A stretch of DNA of 25,872 bases from Rhodospirillales bacterium (GTDB taxonomy: Bacteria > Pseudomonadota > Alphaproteobacteria > Rhodospirillales > Defluviicoccaceae), in NCBI GenBank assembly GCA_016712375.1, contig JADJRE010000027.1, positions 1 through 25,872 on the forward strand, written 5' to 3'. Below the pieces are notes generated by a model. That model saw only the letters and a program-made list of their open reading frames with translations. It made no database searches and was not told where the DNA came from. Every line of letters begins with the position of its first letter. The stretch's first letter is position 1. Both the position numbers and the translations under genes were made by a program. Shown here in pieces: positions 8,331 to 15,789 of the stretch.

Positions 8331-8618
8331 ATGCGTCTCATCGCCGCCACGTTCTTCCACGCCGTCGCCTTTTCGTCGTTCGCCCTTATGCCGCTGCCCA
8401 CCTTTGCTCAAGGCATGCCCGGCACCGACAAGGTGCAGAGCACGGTGGAGGACAAGGCGAAGGAAGCGATCCAGGAGAAAGCGCAGGACGTGATGAAAGA
8501 GCAGGTTCCGGGCACTGGTGCGCCGTCGGTTTCGGGCGGGACACCCGCGATGCCGAGTTCGGGCGGCATGCCTGCCATCCCCGGCGCTCCATCCGTCCCG
8601 TCCATACCGGGCCGATAG
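8331..8618 (+). CDS. Small secreted helix/Pro-Gly protein, unknown function
   Basis: ATG at 8331 is preceded by AGGGAGGG at 8317-8324; an adjacent GTG at 8328 is less well placed. The 95-residue product has a clear signal peptide ending near PTFAQ (about residue 26). A charged Lys/Glu/Gln stretch of about 30 residues with helix-forming spacing follows, and then a tail rich in Gly, Pro, Ser and Met with repeats of the form PSV/PAI-PG. No catalytic motif or cysteine is visible. It looks like a periplasmic or extracellular low-complexity protein. I do not recognise a family. It lies 95 bases after the P-type ATPase and 87 before a zinc metallopeptidase on the same strand; no functional link can be shown. 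Confidence 0.65.
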   Translation: MRLIAATFFHAVAFSSFALMPLPTFAQGMPGTDKVQSTVEDKAKEAIQEKAQDVMKEQVPGTGAPSVSGGTPAMPSSGGMPAIPGAPSVPSIPGR

Positions 8619-8705
8619 GTCAGGCGCGCGCGGAGCCGAAAGTTGGCTGCTTGCCACTCCAAGTGGCATACTGTGATCAGGTCTCAAACGATGGGATGAG
8701 CAGCG

Positions 8706-9626
8706 ATGCTTTGGCGTGGCGGGCGGCGAAGTGACAACATCGAGGATCGCCGCGGCGAAGGTTTTTCGCCGGGAGCGGGAGGGGGTCGGTTTCCGATTGG
8801 CGCGAGGGCCGGCGGCATCGGCGGGCTCGGCCTGATTGCATTGGTGTTGATCGGGCTGGTGTTCGGCATCGATCCAACGGCTTTGCTGCAAGAAGGCGGA
8901 GGCGGCAACGCGCCGTCGACTTACGTTCCGCAACAGCAGGAATCAGCACGCGGTGGTTCCGGGCAGCAAACGCCCACGAGGCAAGACGACGCCGGTGAAT
9001 TTGTCGCCGTCGTCCTGGGCGACACCGAGGACACCTGGAACGCACAGTTCCAGAAGATGGGCAAGACCTACCGGGAGCCGACACTGGTATTGTTTTCCGG
9101 CGCCGTCAATTCAGGCTGCGGCTTTGCGCAAGCGGCGTCCGGCCCCTTCTACTGCCCGCGCGACCAGAAGGTGTATCTCGACACCAGCTTCTTCAATGAG
9201 CTGAGCCGCCGCTTCGGTGCTCCTGGCGATTTCGCCGCGGCCTATGTAGTCGCGCACGAGATCGGCCACCACGTGCAGAACCAGCTCGGTATCCTGCCGC
9301 AGGTCGAGGCCTTCCAGCAGCAGGCGAGCCGTAGCGACGCCAACCGGGTGCAGGTGATGGTCGAGTTGCAGGCTGACTGCTTCGCCGGCATCTGGGCCCA
9401 CCACGCTGACCGCTCCCGCGGCCTTCTCGAGAAGGGTGATTTCGAGGAGGGCCTGAACGCCGCGTCGGCCATTGGCGATGACCGCTTGCAGAAGCAGTCG
9501 CAGGGCTACGTTGTCCCCGACGCATTCACTCACGGATCCTCGGCGCAGCGGGTTCGCTGGTTCAAGCGCGGCTTTGAAGCGGGCAATCCCGCTGCCTGCG
9601 ATACCTTCAATGCCGACCCGCTTTAG
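8706..9626 (+). CDS. Putative neutral zinc metallopeptidase (YpfJ family)
   Basis: This intact 306-residue protein starts with a glycine-rich cytoplasmic segment and one membrane helix (about residues 36-57), followed by a periplasmic domain. The zinc-protease motif HEIGHH is at H184-E185-H188, and ELQADCFAG (E220, D224) lies downstream, as in the YpfJ/putative neutral zinc metallopeptidase family (PF04228). Conserved GAVNSGCGFA and GPFYCPRD blocks and a C-terminal RxxWFxxGF block also match. The likely site is the periplasmic face of the inner membrane; natural substrates of this family are not established. The ribosome site is weak (GGATGAG at 8694-8700). A terminator facing the opposite direction follows at 9683. 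Confidence 0.9.
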   Translation: MLWRGGRRSDNIEDRRGEGFSPGAGGGRFPIGARAGGIGGLGLIALVLIGLVFGIDPTALLQEGGGGNAPSTYVPQQQESARGGSGQQTPTRQDDAGEFVAVVLGDTEDTWNAQFQKMGKTYREPTLVLFSGAVNSGCGFAQAASGPFYCPRDQKVYLDTSFFNELSRRFGAPGDFAAAYVVAHEIGHHVQNQLGILPQVEAFQQQASRSDANRVQVMVELQADCFAGIWAHHADRSRGLLEKGDFEEGLNAASAIGDDRLQKQSQGYVVPDAFTHGSSAQRVRWFKRGFEAGNPAACDTFNADPL

Positions 9627-9682
9627 CAAACCCGCCAATGCGAATAGGCGCCGGCCTTTCGGAATTCGGGGTCTACAAAGCG

Positions 9683-9707
9683 AAAAGGGGAGGCATCAAG
9701 CCTCCCC
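9683..9707 (-). terminator. Rho-independent terminator of actP
   Basis: A perfect 8-bp GC-rich stem (9687-9694 with 9700-9707) with a 5-base loop is followed, on the minus strand, by TTTT (9683-9686). It lies about 28 bases beyond the actP stop. On the plus strand the trailing bases are less T-rich (TCCTTCG), but it could also help end the metallopeptidase transcript. Confidence 0.8.
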
Positions 9708-9734
9708 TCCTTCGTTGCGCGATTGCCGCGTTGT

Positions 9735-11418
9735 TCAGTGCGCGGCTGCTCCTTCCGCACCGATACCCGTTTCCGCACGAATGAACTGATCGCGATAGTT
9801 CGCTTTATCTTGCGCCGCTCGCGTGCTGCGATGGGTCACCGAGAAGAACCAGATGCTGGAAAATGCAACGGTCATCGAGAACAGCGCATCGTGCTCGTAT
9901 GGGAAGATCGCTTCTTTGAACTTGAAAATGTTCACCCACACGCTGGGGCCTAGGATGACGCACAGCACCGACGCGATCAGGCCCAGGAAGCCGCCGATGA
10001 ACGCTCCCCGGGTGGTCAGCCTCTTCCAGAAGATGGAAAGGAACAGCACCGGGAAGTTCACCGACGCCGCCAGACCGAAGGCGAGCGCCACCATGAAGGC
10101 AATGTTCTGGTCTTCAAAGGCGAGCCCGAGGACGATGGCGATCACTCCCAGCGTCAGCGTAGCGATGCGCGATACCATGATCTCCTCGCTCTCCGTCGTC
10201 TTACCGCGGCGAAAAACGTTGGCGTAGAGGTCGTGGGAAACGGCGCTGGCACCGGCCAATGCCAAGCCGGAAACTACCGCCAGGATGGTGGCGAAAGCGA
10301 CCGCGGAGATGAAGCCGGGAACACGTCCCCGCCACCGCTTGCGACAAGTGGATTGCCGCCATGTTGCCGCCGCCGATGATCTTGCCTGCCGCGTCCAGGT
10401 ATTGCGGGTTGGTTCCGACGATGGTAACCTCGCGGCGAAGCCCATCGGTTACCGCCAGGACGAAGAAGTAGGCGACGAACCCGGTTTGCATAGAATACCG
10501 ATTTGCGCGCCGCTTTCGCGTCGGGGACGGTGAAAAAGCGCATTAGGATATGCGGCAGGCCGGCGGGCCCGCACATCAGCGCGAGGCTCAGCGAGATCGC
10601 GGATAATGGATCGGCTATTGATGCCGAGGGCCGCAGGATCACGTCGTGCCCCTTATGGTTGGCAACGGCGTCGCCCATCAGCTTGCCGAAGTCGAAATCG
10701 AAGTAGGCAAGCGACAAGATTACAAGAATGGTACAGCCGCCGAGCAGCAGGCAGGCCTTGATGATCTGCACCCAGGTCGTCGCGAGCATACCGCCGAAGG
10801 TAACGTAGAGCATCATCAGGCAACCCACGAGGACGACAGCGTAAGTATACGGCAGGCCAAACAGCAACTGGATGAGCTTTCCGGCTCCGACCATCTGCGC
10901 GATCAGGTAGAAGATCACCACCGCCAGCGCGCCGGTTGCCGCCAGGAGCGGATCGGCTTCTGTTCGAGGCGGTAAGAGGCCACGTCGGCGAAGGTATACT
11001 TGCCGAGATTGCGCAGGCGTTCTGCGATCAGGAACAGGATCAGCGGCCAGCCGACCGTCGATCCAGCGGTGTAGAAGACGCCGTCGACGCCCTTGCCGAA
11101 AACCATGCCGGAGACGCCAAGAAAGGCCGCCGCCGACATGTAGTCACCGGCAATGGCGAGGCCATTCTGAAAGCCGGTGATGCCACCACCAGCAGCATAG
11201 AAGTCCTTGCGCGACTTGGTTCGTTTCGCAGCCCAATAGGTAATGCCGAGGGTGAAGGCGACGAACGTCAGGAACATCGCAATTGCGATGTAATTTATTG
11301 GCTGCTTCTGCACGACGCCGGTAATCGCGCCACCAGCGGCCCACGCGTGGCCGCTCAGCACCAACGTCGTCACTGCAAGTGATGCGGCGCAAAACATATG
11401 AGGAAGGCGCAAGTTCAT
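9735..11418 (-). pseudogene. actP: Cation/acetate symporter ActP, multiply frameshifted
   Basis: Together the fragments cover a complete sodium:solute symporter of the ActP type (acetate/glycolate uptake), from a signal-like N-terminus through AGGGITGFQNGLAIAGDYMS, ERLRNLGKYTFADVASYRL, LFGGMLATTWVQIIKA-like, GLPHILMRFFTV, FISAVAFATILAVVSGL and AIFPYEHDALFS to the typical Ala-His C-terminus. Four single-base breaks are needed: near 10946 (one base missing after KPIR), near 10491 (one extra A), near 10345 and near 10320 (around GGGDVFPGF). Residues between breaks remain highly conserved, so recent damage or sequence error is more likely than old decay. ATG at 11418 overlaps the yjcH stop by 4 bases, showing translational coupling. 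A strong terminator follows. Confidence 0.88.
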
Positions 11419-11726
11419 CGAACCGCCTCCTCTACGACGTCGGAGGTCATGCTATCGAACTCGCCGTTGGCGCGACGGACGTAGATCCCGGTCAGGATGA
11501 ACGGGAATGCCTGTACACCCCAGCCGGCAAGCAGGCCAATCGCCACCTTCGAACCATCCGAAATGGGCGTGGCGAATCCGCTTGGATTGGTCGAGGCAAA
11601 AAGCACGAAGCTATAGTAGACTATCAGCATTATCGCCGAAAGCAGAATTGCGAAGCGGTTTCGTTTTGCCACTAACCGAGCAAATACTGGTGACTCGCTA
11701 ACGCGGTCGTGTATTTTATTATTCAC
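11415..11726 (-). CDS. yjcH: DUF485 membrane protein YjcH, ActP partner
   Basis: The 103-residue protein has two membrane helices (about residues 26-46 and 60-84) and the family features: an ESPVFARLVAKRNRFA N-terminal block and FILTGIYVRRANGEFD near the end. DUF485 proteins are encoded next to ActP in the acs-yjcH-actP arrangement of enterobacteria; their biochemical role is not settled. Here acs is absent. The start is GTG at 11726 with a strong AGGAGGAGA ribosome site (11729-11737), and the stop overlaps the actP start as ATGA. The frame is intact, in contrast to actP. Confidence 0.88.
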   Translation of the reverse strand: MNNKIHDRVSESPVFARLVAKRNRFAILLSAIMLIVYYSFVLFASTNPSGFATPISDGSKVAIGLLAGWGVQAFPFILTGIYVRRANGEFDSMTSDVVEEAVR

Positions 11727-11755
11727 GTTCTCCTCCTGCAGGTTTCCCCACTTTT

Positions 11756-11765
11756 TTTGATCAAA
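11756..11765. promoter_or_regulatory. TTTGATCAAA palindrome, first copy
   Basis: A perfect 10-bp palindrome 30 bases upstream of the yjcH GTG. Its 8-bp core recurs 66 bases away, so a regulator binding paired sites is possible. It lacks the 4-base spacer of FNR/Anr sites. Confidence 0.35.
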
Positions 11766-11822
11766 CCGACGCGCGAGACGCTAATGAGTCCGCGAGCGCC
11801 AGCGGGGCTATATCCCAGAGAT

Positions 11823-11830
11823 TTGATCAA
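11823..11830. promoter_or_regulatory. TTGATCAA palindrome, second copy
   Basis: The same 8-bp core as at 11757-11764, offset by 66 bases (a little over six helical turns). It lies within the divergent control region. Confidence 0.3.
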
Positions 11831-12143
11831 GGCAAAGCGAAAAATCTGTACTTATCGGAAACTGCTAAATCTGTGGCCATTTAGGGCTCTCGTTGCTCCC
11901 TTCGAGTGCCGGGAATGGACGCGGATGCCCAACCTTCTCTTCGTTAACCTTTAATTGAACGATGAGAGATGGAAGGCGAGCGATGGTTGAGCGTGCCATC
12001 CTCCGAGCGCACGGCGCGGCTGTCTTTTTTGCATTTGCCGCCGCTGCAGCGAGCGGTTACACAAGCCGCCCCTTCGGGACGGACGCGCGGGAGGTAAGCG
12101 CCGTCTTTCCGGCGGGCCTGAATACGATCGAGGGAGGGAACAC

Positions 12144-13424
12144 ATGAACAAGTCCCGTGGCCTCGGCGCGCTGCTTGGCGCAGCGGTGCTCGCTGTGAGC
12201 GCGCTGCCGGGTAATGCCGCCGAACCAATTGCGGTCGGCCAACTCGTCGCGCAGACCGGCGCGACGGCACCGGTCGCCCGCGTTTACGGACAAGGCGTCG
12301 CCGATGCTGTCGCCTACATCAATGCTCACGGCGGGGTCGATGGCCGCAAGATAATGCTCGATCCGGTCGACTACGGTTACGAGTCGGCGAAGGCGATCGA
12401 AGCCTACAAACGCTGGAAGGAAACCACCAAGCCAGTCGCCATCCAGGGCTGGGGCACTGCAGACACCGAGGCATTGATTGATTACGTCACCAAGGACGGC
12501 GTTGTCTTCATGTCCGGCTCGTCGTCCGGCCACCTGACTGATCCCAGCGGCCGCAGCCCCTGGACGTCGGTCCCGGCGCCTTACAACTTCTTCTATGGCC
12601 CTTCCTACTCCGACGGCTGTCGGGCGCTGGTGCAGTGGGCGGCAGAGCAATGGAAGCGCACGGGTTCCGCAGCGCGCGGCTCGACGTTCCTCGGCGATCT
12701 GTACCGTCCCAAGTTCGTCTACATGGGCGATAACCATCCCTATCCCAACTCGCCAAAGGCAGCGTGCACCGACTATGCCCGAGACCTGGGATTTGAAGTG
12801 CTGCCAGCAGTGCGTTACGCGCTGTCGCCGGGTGACTTCTCGGCGCAATGCGAAACGCTGAAGGGTTCGGGCGCCGACTTTGCCTTCCTCGCCAACACCG
12901 CGGAGTCGAACGTCGCTCTGCTTAAGGCGTGCGCCACCGCCGGCGTCACCACCCAGTTTCTCACGAACATTTACGGCTGGGATGAGGCTGCCGCGAAGCA
13001 GGCAGGTGACGCAGGCAACGGCCTGGTTTGGGTCGTTAGCGTCGCCCGCTGGGGTGATGATGTGCCCGGCATGAAATTGGTACGCGAGGTATCAAAAGAA
13101 TCCGATGCCAGCGGCCAGGACTATCGCTCGGCCCACTACATCCGGGGCGTGTGCTCGGCGTTTCTGATGCGGGACGCGATGGCAGCAGCCGCGAAGGCGG
13201 GTGCAGTCACCGGCGCCAACATCAAGAAGGGTTTCGAGGAGATGCGCGACCATGTTCCGGCCGGCCTGGAAGGCGTCTGCCTGCCTTCGACGTTTACCGC
13301 GAATGATCATCGCGGAACGACGACGGTGATGTTGTATCGCAACGAATACAACTTCGGCAACGTCGCGGCGCAGCGGATCTACCAGACGACAATCCCACTC
13401 CGACCGGACTGGCTGGGCTGGTAA
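12144..13424 (+). CDS. Periplasmic binding protein, branched-chain amino acid/amide ABC type (orphan)
   Basis: The 426-residue product has a Sec signal peptide (LLGAAVLAVSALPGNAAEP) and a type I periplasmic-binding fold of the Peripla_BP_6 (LivJ/AmiC/UrtA-like) kind: IAVGQLVAQTG at the mature N-terminus, VADAVAYINAHGGVDGRKI, then IQGWGTADTEALIDYV and a GDFSAQCETLKGSGADFAF block. Six cysteines in the mature part (for example in SDGCRA, KAACTD, SAQCET, LKACAT, RGVCSA and EGVCLP contexts) are unusual and suggest disulfides. No permease or ATPase gene follows; instead a SatP-type acetate channel starts 85 bases downstream on the same strand, and yjcH-actP diverges upstream. The ribosome site AGGGAGGG is 5 bases before ATG. 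The frame is intact. The ligand is unknown; a small carboxylate is suggested only by context. Confidence 0.85.
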   Translation: MNKSRGLGALLGAAVLAVSALPGNAAEPIAVGQLVAQTGATAPVARVYGQGVADAVAYINAHGGVDGRKIMLDPVDYGYESAKAIEAYKRWKETTKPVAIQGWGTADTEALIDYVTKDGVVFMSGSSSGHLTDPSGRSPWTSVPAPYNFFYGPSYSDGCRALVQWAAEQWKRTGSAARGSTFLGDLYRPKFVYMGDNHPYPNSPKAACTDYARDLGFEVLPAVRYALSPGDFSAQCETLKGSGADFAFLANTAESNVALLKACATAGVTTQFLTNIYGWDEAAAKQAGDAGNGLVWVVSVARWGDDVPGMKLVREVSKESDASGQDYRSAHYIRGVCSAFLMRDAMAAAAKAGAVTGANIKKGFEEMRDHVPAGLEGVCLPSTFTANDHRGTTTVMLYRNEYNFGNVAAQRIYQTTIPLRPDWLGW

Positions 13425-13509
13425 TCGGGACCAAGACATCAACGCGGCGCCGATGCCGGCAGCGGGCACCTTGTCCGCCCGGCAAGGCGCAAGAGGGAGT
13501 TCAACGACC

Positions 13510-14148
13510 ATGAGCAACGGCAAGACGGCAACCGCCGCCGCTCCGCTCGCTTCTCCGCCGACTCTGCCGGCGAATATCAAAATCCTCGACACCAACGCCA
13601 ACCCGGCCCCGCTCGGGCTGCTATGCTTCGCGCTGACGACAATTCTGCTGAGCGCCCACAACGCCGGCTTCTTCGGCCTGGACGCGATGATCCTGGCGAT
13701 GGCTGTCTTCTACGGCGGCATCGCGCAGGTTTTCGCCGGCGTTTTCGAGTGGCGAAAGAACAATACTTTCGCCACCACCGCCTTCATCTCGTACGGCTTC
13801 TTCTGGCTGACGCTTGCCGGCATCATCGTCTTTCCGAAGATCGGCATCGCCGAGCGGCCGAGCGAGGTGGCAATGGGGTCCTACCTCGCCATCTGGGGCC
13901 TGATGTCGTTCGTCATGTTCATCGGCACGTTGCGGCTGAACAAGGCGCTGCAGGTCACCTTTTTTTTGCTGGTGGTCGCCTTTGCCCTGTTGTCGATCGG
14001 CGATTTTACCGGTAACAAGATGTTCACAAAGATTGCCGGCTTTGAGGGAATGGTGCTCGGCTTCGCCGCCATGTACACCGGCCTCGCCCAGATCCTCAAC
14101 GAAGTGTACGGCCGCGTCATCTGGCCACTTGGTCCAGTGGTCAAGTAG
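13510..14148 (+). CDS. satP: SatP/GPR1-FUN34-YaaH family acetate uptake transporter
   Basis: The 212-residue membrane protein carries the family signature NPAPLGL at residues 31-37, followed by six predicted helices including LLSAHNAGFF, MAVFYGGIAQVFAGVFEW and a conserved TAFISYGFFWLTL block. SatP (YaaH) proteins are hexameric inner-membrane channels or symporters for acetate and succinate. ATG at 13510 is chosen because GAGGGAG lies at 13493-13499; an in-frame ATG at 13453 would add 19 residues without a better ribosome site. It follows the orphan binding protein by 85 bases and ends in a strong terminator, so the two probably form a bicistronic unit. The frame is intact. Confidence 0.92.
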   Translation: MSNGKTATAAAPLASPPTLPANIKILDTNANPAPLGLLCFALTTILLSAHNAGFFGLDAMILAMAVFYGGIAQVFAGVFEWRKNNTFATTAFISYGFFWLTLAGIIVFPKIGIAERPSEVAMGSYLAIWGLMSFVMFIGTLRLNKALQVTFFLLVVAFALLSIGDFTGNKMFTKIAGFEGMVLGFAAMYTGLAQILNEVYGRVIWPLGPVVK

Positions 14149-14160
14149 GGGAGATTGCAA

Positions 14161-14179
14161 GTAGCGCTGAAGACGCTAC
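14161..14179 (+). other. Small hairpin before terminator
   Basis: GTAGCG at 14161-14166 pairs with CGCTAC at 14174-14179 around a 7-base loop, directly after the satP stop. It may protect the mRNA 3' end or be incidental. Confidence 0.35.
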
Positions 14180-14194
14180 ATCTCGGAGCTCCGG

Positions 14195-14225
14195 GCGAGT
14201 GCCTTCGGGTACTCGCTCTTTTCTT
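14195..14225 (+). terminator. Rho-independent terminator of satP with TTCG tetraloop
   Basis: A 9-bp stem (14195-14203 with 14208-14216, one G:U pair) is closed by a TTCG tetraloop and followed by TCTTTTCTT. It is a textbook intrinsic terminator for the plus strand, 46 bases after the satP stop. Confidence 0.9.
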
Positions 14226-14254
14226 GTGCGTTGTTCCAACTCGACAGCGGCTCA

Positions 14255-15070
14255 TCATCTGACGGTATAGCGCTCGGCTTCACTGTCGTAGGCATTGAAC
14301 CCGAGCAAGGCACGCAGCTCATCAAAGCTCGGGAGGGCCTTGTGCGGTTCCTCGTCCGCCGCGAGTCCTGCCAGCACCTGCTGCATCGCCCCGATCGACG
14401 CCGCCAGCAGGAGCAGCGGGTAGGCGGCCATGGCGAAGCCCAGCGCGCGCAGGCGGTCAGGCGACAGCACGGGTGACGCTCCGCCCTCCAGGACGTTGGC
14501 AAGATGCAGGCCGGGCGCCTCCGAACAAATTCGCGCCATCTCCTCTTCATCCTGCGGCGCCTCGACAAACAGCATATCGGCGCCTTCCGCGGCGAATGCC
14601 CGTGCCCGGGCGATCGCCTCGTCAAGGCCGTCCGTCGCCCGCGCGTCCGTCCGCGCCAGAACAAGAATGTCCGCGCCCTCGTCGCGTGCGTCACAGGCGG
14701 CGCGGATGCGCATCACCGCCTCATCGCGGCCGACCACATGCTTGCCGCGGGTATGGCCACAGCGTTTCGGCGCCACCTGGTCCTCGATCATTACCGCGGC
14801 GAAGCCGGAAGCTGCGTATTCGCGCACCGTTCGCTTGACGTTGATCGCATTGCCGTAGCCCGTATCACCGTCGCCGATCACTGGAATGTCGACGGCGCGG
14901 CAGATCCCCCTCCCCTGCTCTGCCATCTCGCCAAAGGAAATCAGTCCAGTGTCCGGCATAGCCAGGCGGCTGGCGGAGACGGCGAAGCCGCTCATGAAGG
15001 TGGCGGAAAAGCCGGCGCGCGCTATCAGCATGGCCGACAGCGCGTCGAAACAGCAGGGCAGCAGCAGCAA
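14255..15070 (-). CDS. Isocitrate lyase/PEP mutase family protein, C-C lyase type
   Basis: The 271 readable residues form an ICL/PEPM alpha/beta barrel enzyme. GDGDTGYG (66-73), E96-D97, PKRCGH with C104 (101-106) and ARTDA (139-143) are visible. The cysteine in the KRCGH loop is the catalytic acid of isocitrate lyase, methylisocitrate lyase and dimethylmalate lyase, so C-C bond cleavage is more likely than phosphonate chemistry. The substrate cannot be named. The TTG used at 15070 is doubtful: the same frame continues upstream with a family-like QLRTLLRQDRL segment but lacks a normal start, while an ATG near 15118 is one frame off. A one-base error near the 5' end is likely, and about 15-20 residues are probably missing. 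It is convergent with satP and divergent from the mgtC-like gene. Confidence 0.85.
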   Translation of the reverse strand: MLLLPCCFDALSAMLIARAGFSATFMSGFAVSASRLAMPDTGLISFGEMAEQGRGICRAVDIPVIGDGDTGYGNAINVKRTVREYAASGFAAVMIEDQVAPKRCGHTRGKHVVGRDEAVMRIRAACDARDEGADILVLARTDARATDGLDEAIARARAFAAEGADMLFVEAPQDEEEMARICSEAPGLHLANVLEGGASPVLSPDRLRALGFAMAAYPLLLLAASIGAMQQVLAGLAADEEPHKALPSFDELRALLGFNAYDSEAERYTVR

Positions 15071-15198
15071 CCGGTCCTGGCGCAGCAGGGTGCGCAGTTG
15101 GTGTCGGGAGAGGGCATTGGCGGCACCTTCGTCGAAAGCGGCGACGACATGATAGAGTGCATGGATACGGCGGCAAGCGGATGACGCGGAGGACGAGA

Positions 15199-15662
15199 AT
15201 GGGGACCATCGAGCCGGTGGACCTGCTGCTGTGTCTCGGTGCAGCGGCGCTCTGTGGCGGTCTCATCGGCATGGAGCGGGAGCTGCACCACAAGGCGGTG
15301 GGTTTGCGAACGATCATGTTGGTCGCGATCGGTAGCGCCGTGTTTACCCTGACCGCCGTCGAGGTAACGGTTCCAGCCGGTTTCGACCGCTACAACACCA
15401 CCGGCGATCTCGGCCAAATCTGCAGGGGCATTATTGCCGGGCTGGGAATGCTCGCGCGGGCATGTTGCTGCATCGCAACACCACCGTTCGTCTGGCAACC
15501 TCTGGCGCCGGGGTGTGGCTGGCTGGTGCGGTAGGCATCGCCTGCGCTCTGAGGCTTTTCCTCCTGGCCGGTATTGCTACTTGCCTTGCACTGGTCGTGC
15601 TGGCGGGCATGGGCGCCATGGAACGTTGGCTGCCCGGCCGCAAACAGAAAGACTCCAGCTAG
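15199..15662 (+). pseudogene. MgtC/SapB-family membrane protein, frameshifted
   Basis: The N-terminal part has the MgtC hallmarks GGLIGMERE and AVGLRTIMLVAIGSAVF, then GQICRGIIAGLGML. At about 15454 the frame shifts: restoring one G in CTCGCGCGGG gives the expected GLGMLGAGMLLHRNTTVR, and the rest (AGVWLAGAVGIACAL and further hydrophobic residues) continues in the next frame to 15662. The ATG at 15199 is preceded by GGAGGA; an earlier in-frame ATG at 15157 or 15181 is possible. Short MgtC/SapB proteins are inner-membrane proteins linked to Mg2+ limitation or ATP synthase control in some pathogens. The role here is unknown. A one-base sequence error is the simplest explanation. Confidence 0.78.
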
Positions 15663-15739
15663 CGCGAAACGACGCTCGAATTGTAGCGGATGACCCCGCC
15701 CCGCCCCCGGCCGCTTGCAATCCGCCGGGACCGCGCGTA

Positions 15740-15774
15740 ATTCAGACGCACCGTCGGCCGCACGCCGTCTGAAT
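15740..15774. promoter_or_regulatory. 9-bp inverted repeat upstream of asd
   Basis: ATTCAGACG (15740-15748) and CGTCTGAAT (15766-15774) are perfect inverted copies separated by 17 bases. The right arm ends 15 bases before the asd ATG and abuts the GGGAG ribosome site. It could be an operator or a leader hairpin occluding translation. Confidence 0.4.
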
Positions 15775-15789
15775 CGGGAGTAAGTTTGC

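Larger units (their letters stand above)
11727..12143. other. Divergent regulatory region between yjcH-actP and binding-protein gene
   Basis: These 417 bases separate two divergently transcribed transport operons and must hold both promoters. Two TTGATCAA palindromes lie in the left part. AGGGAGGG at 12131-12138 is the ribosome site of the plus-strand gene. No confident promoter hexamers were assigned. A 61-codon plus-strand frame ending in ATGA over the next start is present but has no visible ribosome site. Confidence 0.6.

Noticed and set aside
11727..11755. Possible sigma-54 promoter before yjcH (TGG...TGCA on the minus strand)
   Set aside because: The GG to GC spacing is 8 bases rather than the required 10, and the site overlaps the ribosome binding region.
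11756..11830. FNR/Anr-type boxes
   Set aside because: TTGATCAA lacks the 4-base spacer of TTGATnnnnATCAA, so the FNR assignment was dropped; the palindromes are reported without naming a regulator.
11962..12147. 61-codon plus-strand frame ending in ATGA over the binding-protein start
   Set aside because: No ribosome site, no recognisable motif apart from an Ala-rich stretch, and it lies in a control region; the overlap may be chance. It could be a leader peptide, but I cannot support it.
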